A model generated the notes under the pieces. It was not told where the DNA came from and made no database searches. It saw only the letters and a list, made by a program, of their open reading frames with translations. Source: Chitinophagaceae bacterium (GTDB lineage Bacteria > Bacteroidota > Bacteroidia > Chitinophagales > Chitinophagaceae). Taken from it: a stretch of 15,521 nt of DNA. The position numbers and the translations under genes were made by a program. The stretch is from NCBI GenBank assembly GCA_020853515.1, contig JADYYU010000399.1, positions 1 to 15,521 of the forward strand, read 5' to 3'. Shown here one piece after another: positions 14,805 through 15,521 of this stretch; position 1 is the first letter of the stretch; every line of letters begins with the position of its first letter.

Positions 14805-15207
14805 GGCCAAATGTTTTGAGTTCATCGATGTTAACTTCAAAAATAGCAGCGTATTTCATCAGTACTTTTTCGGGGAGCTGCTCAAAAACAGACGGTTTCA
14901 TATGTCGCCTTACCTGCCATTGCCATTTGCCTGCATAGGACGCAAGAATGGCAATATCCATGCGGCTTTTGATCATAAAATAAGCAATCGGACTAATCTC
15001 CTTGCGCAGCACCCGATCCCGCTCATGACTGAGCTGAAGATCGATATCATTCCATGCCTGTTCGAGTACGAGATTTTCGGCTTCCCATCCTGCACTTTGG
15101 GTTTGCGTATATTGGCCGTCGTCAGCAGTTACATACATCACTTTCCGGGGCGCCAGACCGCCATCTTTAAAGTTTTTTTTATCTTGTGGAACTTCGTTGA
15201 TGTTCAT
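14800..15207 (-). CDS. Small protein with degenerate XRE-like helix-turn-helix, unrecognised family
   Basis: A 135-aa soluble protein I cannot name. Residues 1-40 are polar (EVPQDKKNFKDG, VMYVTADDGQYTQT), 41-70 look like one long amphipathic helix (WEAENLVLEQAWNDIDLQL), and 71-132 resemble an XRE/Cro helix-turn-helix fold: SPIAYFMIKSRMDIAILASY, then GKWQWQVRRH as turn and recognition helix, then VLMKYAAIFEVNIDEL, which mirrors the usual ending of XRE domains. The HTH reading is by eye. I recall similar Bacteroidota proteins with the SPIAYxMxKxxMD pattern and no assigned role. It lies 70 bases after the 64-aa gene on the same strand. Its stop codon sits in an inverted repeat. It may be a regulator of its own neighbourhood, or the antitoxin-like half of a small unit. 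Confidence 0.75.
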   Translation of the reverse strand: MNINEVPQDKKNFKDGGLAPRKVMYVTADDGQYTQTQSAGWEAENLVLEQAWNDIDLQLSHERDRVLRKEISPIAYFMIKSRMDIAILASYAGKWQWQVRRHMKPSVFEQLPEKVLMKYAAIFEVNIDELKTFGH

Positions 15208-15277
15208 TACAAAAGGATGTTTCAGTATTCTATTTACATTAAGTAGCCAGGAAAATAGTAAACGGCGCTGCTCAGCA

Positions 15278-15472
15278 TTATTGGTTATCAGACTTAATCA
15301 CTGCACCCATATTTGGAGTTCTGCCGGTTTTGATCCAGTCTGCGATCACATTACTTGCCTCACCAATATAAGGATCTTTTTTGATCAATTTAAGCCACTC
15401 CTCATTCTTCGCGATCGTTGCCGTATCTTTTTTAATATTAACCAGATCTGCTTTCAGATTAATTTCAGACAT
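15278..15472 (-). CDS. Small hypothetical protein, 64 aa
   Basis: A 64-residue, Lys/Asp/Ile-rich soluble protein with no signal peptide, no membrane helix, no Cys and no motif I recognise. It looks mostly helical in the first half (IKKDTATIAKNEEWLKLIKK). The second half contains GEASNVIADWIKTG followed by a looser tail. The start is ATG at 15470-15472. It is on the same strand as the 135-aa HTH-like gene and 70 bases before it, so the two may be co-transcribed. Spacing to a possible upstream gene end is about 21 bases. Codon use looks like that of a real gene rather than a shadow, but its small size keeps confidence moderate. Confidence 0.6.
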   Translation of the reverse strand: MSEINLKADLVNIKKDTATIAKNEEWLKLIKKDPYIGEASNVIADWIKTGRTPNMGAVIKSDNQ

Positions 15473-15493
15473 CAGTTTTTTATCTTAGTCAAT

Positions 15494-15521
15494 TTATTCC
15501 ATTTTCTTGGAAAGTTCTTTA
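15494..15521 (-). CDS. Possible 3' tail of a gene entering from the right edge
   Basis: On the minus strand the last bases can be read as KELSKKME followed by TAA at 15494-15496, ending 21 bases before the 64-aa gene. The lysine-rich tail and short spacing fit the end of an upstream co-transcribed gene, but eight codons are far too few to prove it or to suggest a function. Confidence 0.3.

Noticed and set aside
14803..15246. 147-codon plus-strand frame opposite the 135-aa gene
   Set aside because: The minus-strand product has an HTH-like pattern and a family I recall from Bacteroidota; the plus-strand product is Phe/His/Cys-rich without any pattern.

Overview
The window looks like chromosome from a member of the Bacteroidota, probably near Chitinophagales/Sphingobacteriales. 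This rests on several signs: TAnnTTTG-type -7 promoter elements upstream of genes with no clear Shine-Dalgarno sequence, a PKD-repeat lipoprotein, an ECF sigma factor paired with an inner-membrane protein that carries a C-terminal outer-membrane barrel, and a BtrH-type protein. The genus is inference; no rRNA or marker gene is present. I see no tRNA, rRNA, CRISPR array, transposase, integrase or phage gene, so this reads as ordinary chromosome rather than an island.

Layout. 1-956 (-): the first half of an ABC-F ATPase that runs off the left edge. 1050-1982 (-): a conserved secreted protein of unknown function. 1983-2292: a divergent intergenic region. 2293-5668 (+): an envelope-signalling block made of an ECF sigma factor, a membrane-anchored probable anti-sigma protein ending in a beta-barrel, and a PKD lipoprotein. 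5674-7758 (-): a membrane VWA-domain protein that meets the lipoprotein gene tail to tail. 7838-9892 (-): a likely two-gene operon of a DUF898/YjgN-type multi-pass membrane protein followed by a membrane-anchored M48 metalloprotease. 10008-11549 (-): a COG2509-type FAD-dependent dehydrogenase. 11686-12954 (+): a sensor histidine kinase with no response regulator next to it. 12985-13992 (-): a stand-alone BtrH_N/DUF4872-type protein. 14278-14682 (-): a PhnB-like VOC protein. 14800-15472 (-): two small unrecognised genes, one with a degenerate XRE-like helix-turn-helix, then a possible tail of another gene at the right edge.

How the genes work together. Three groups look functionally linked. 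The sigma factor and the barrel protein are 9 bp apart and probably form a sigma/anti-sigma unit sensing the envelope, with the lipoprotein as partner or target. The DUF898 protein and M48 protease are 24 bp apart behind one candidate promoter and probably act together at the membrane. The 64-aa and 135-aa genes at the right edge may be a small regulatory unit. The strongest candidates for under-described biology are the DUF898-M48 pair, the one-polypeptide inner-to-outer-membrane sigma regulator, the lone BtrH-like protein, and the 135-aa HTH-like gene whose stop codon lies in a 10-bp perfect inverted repeat.
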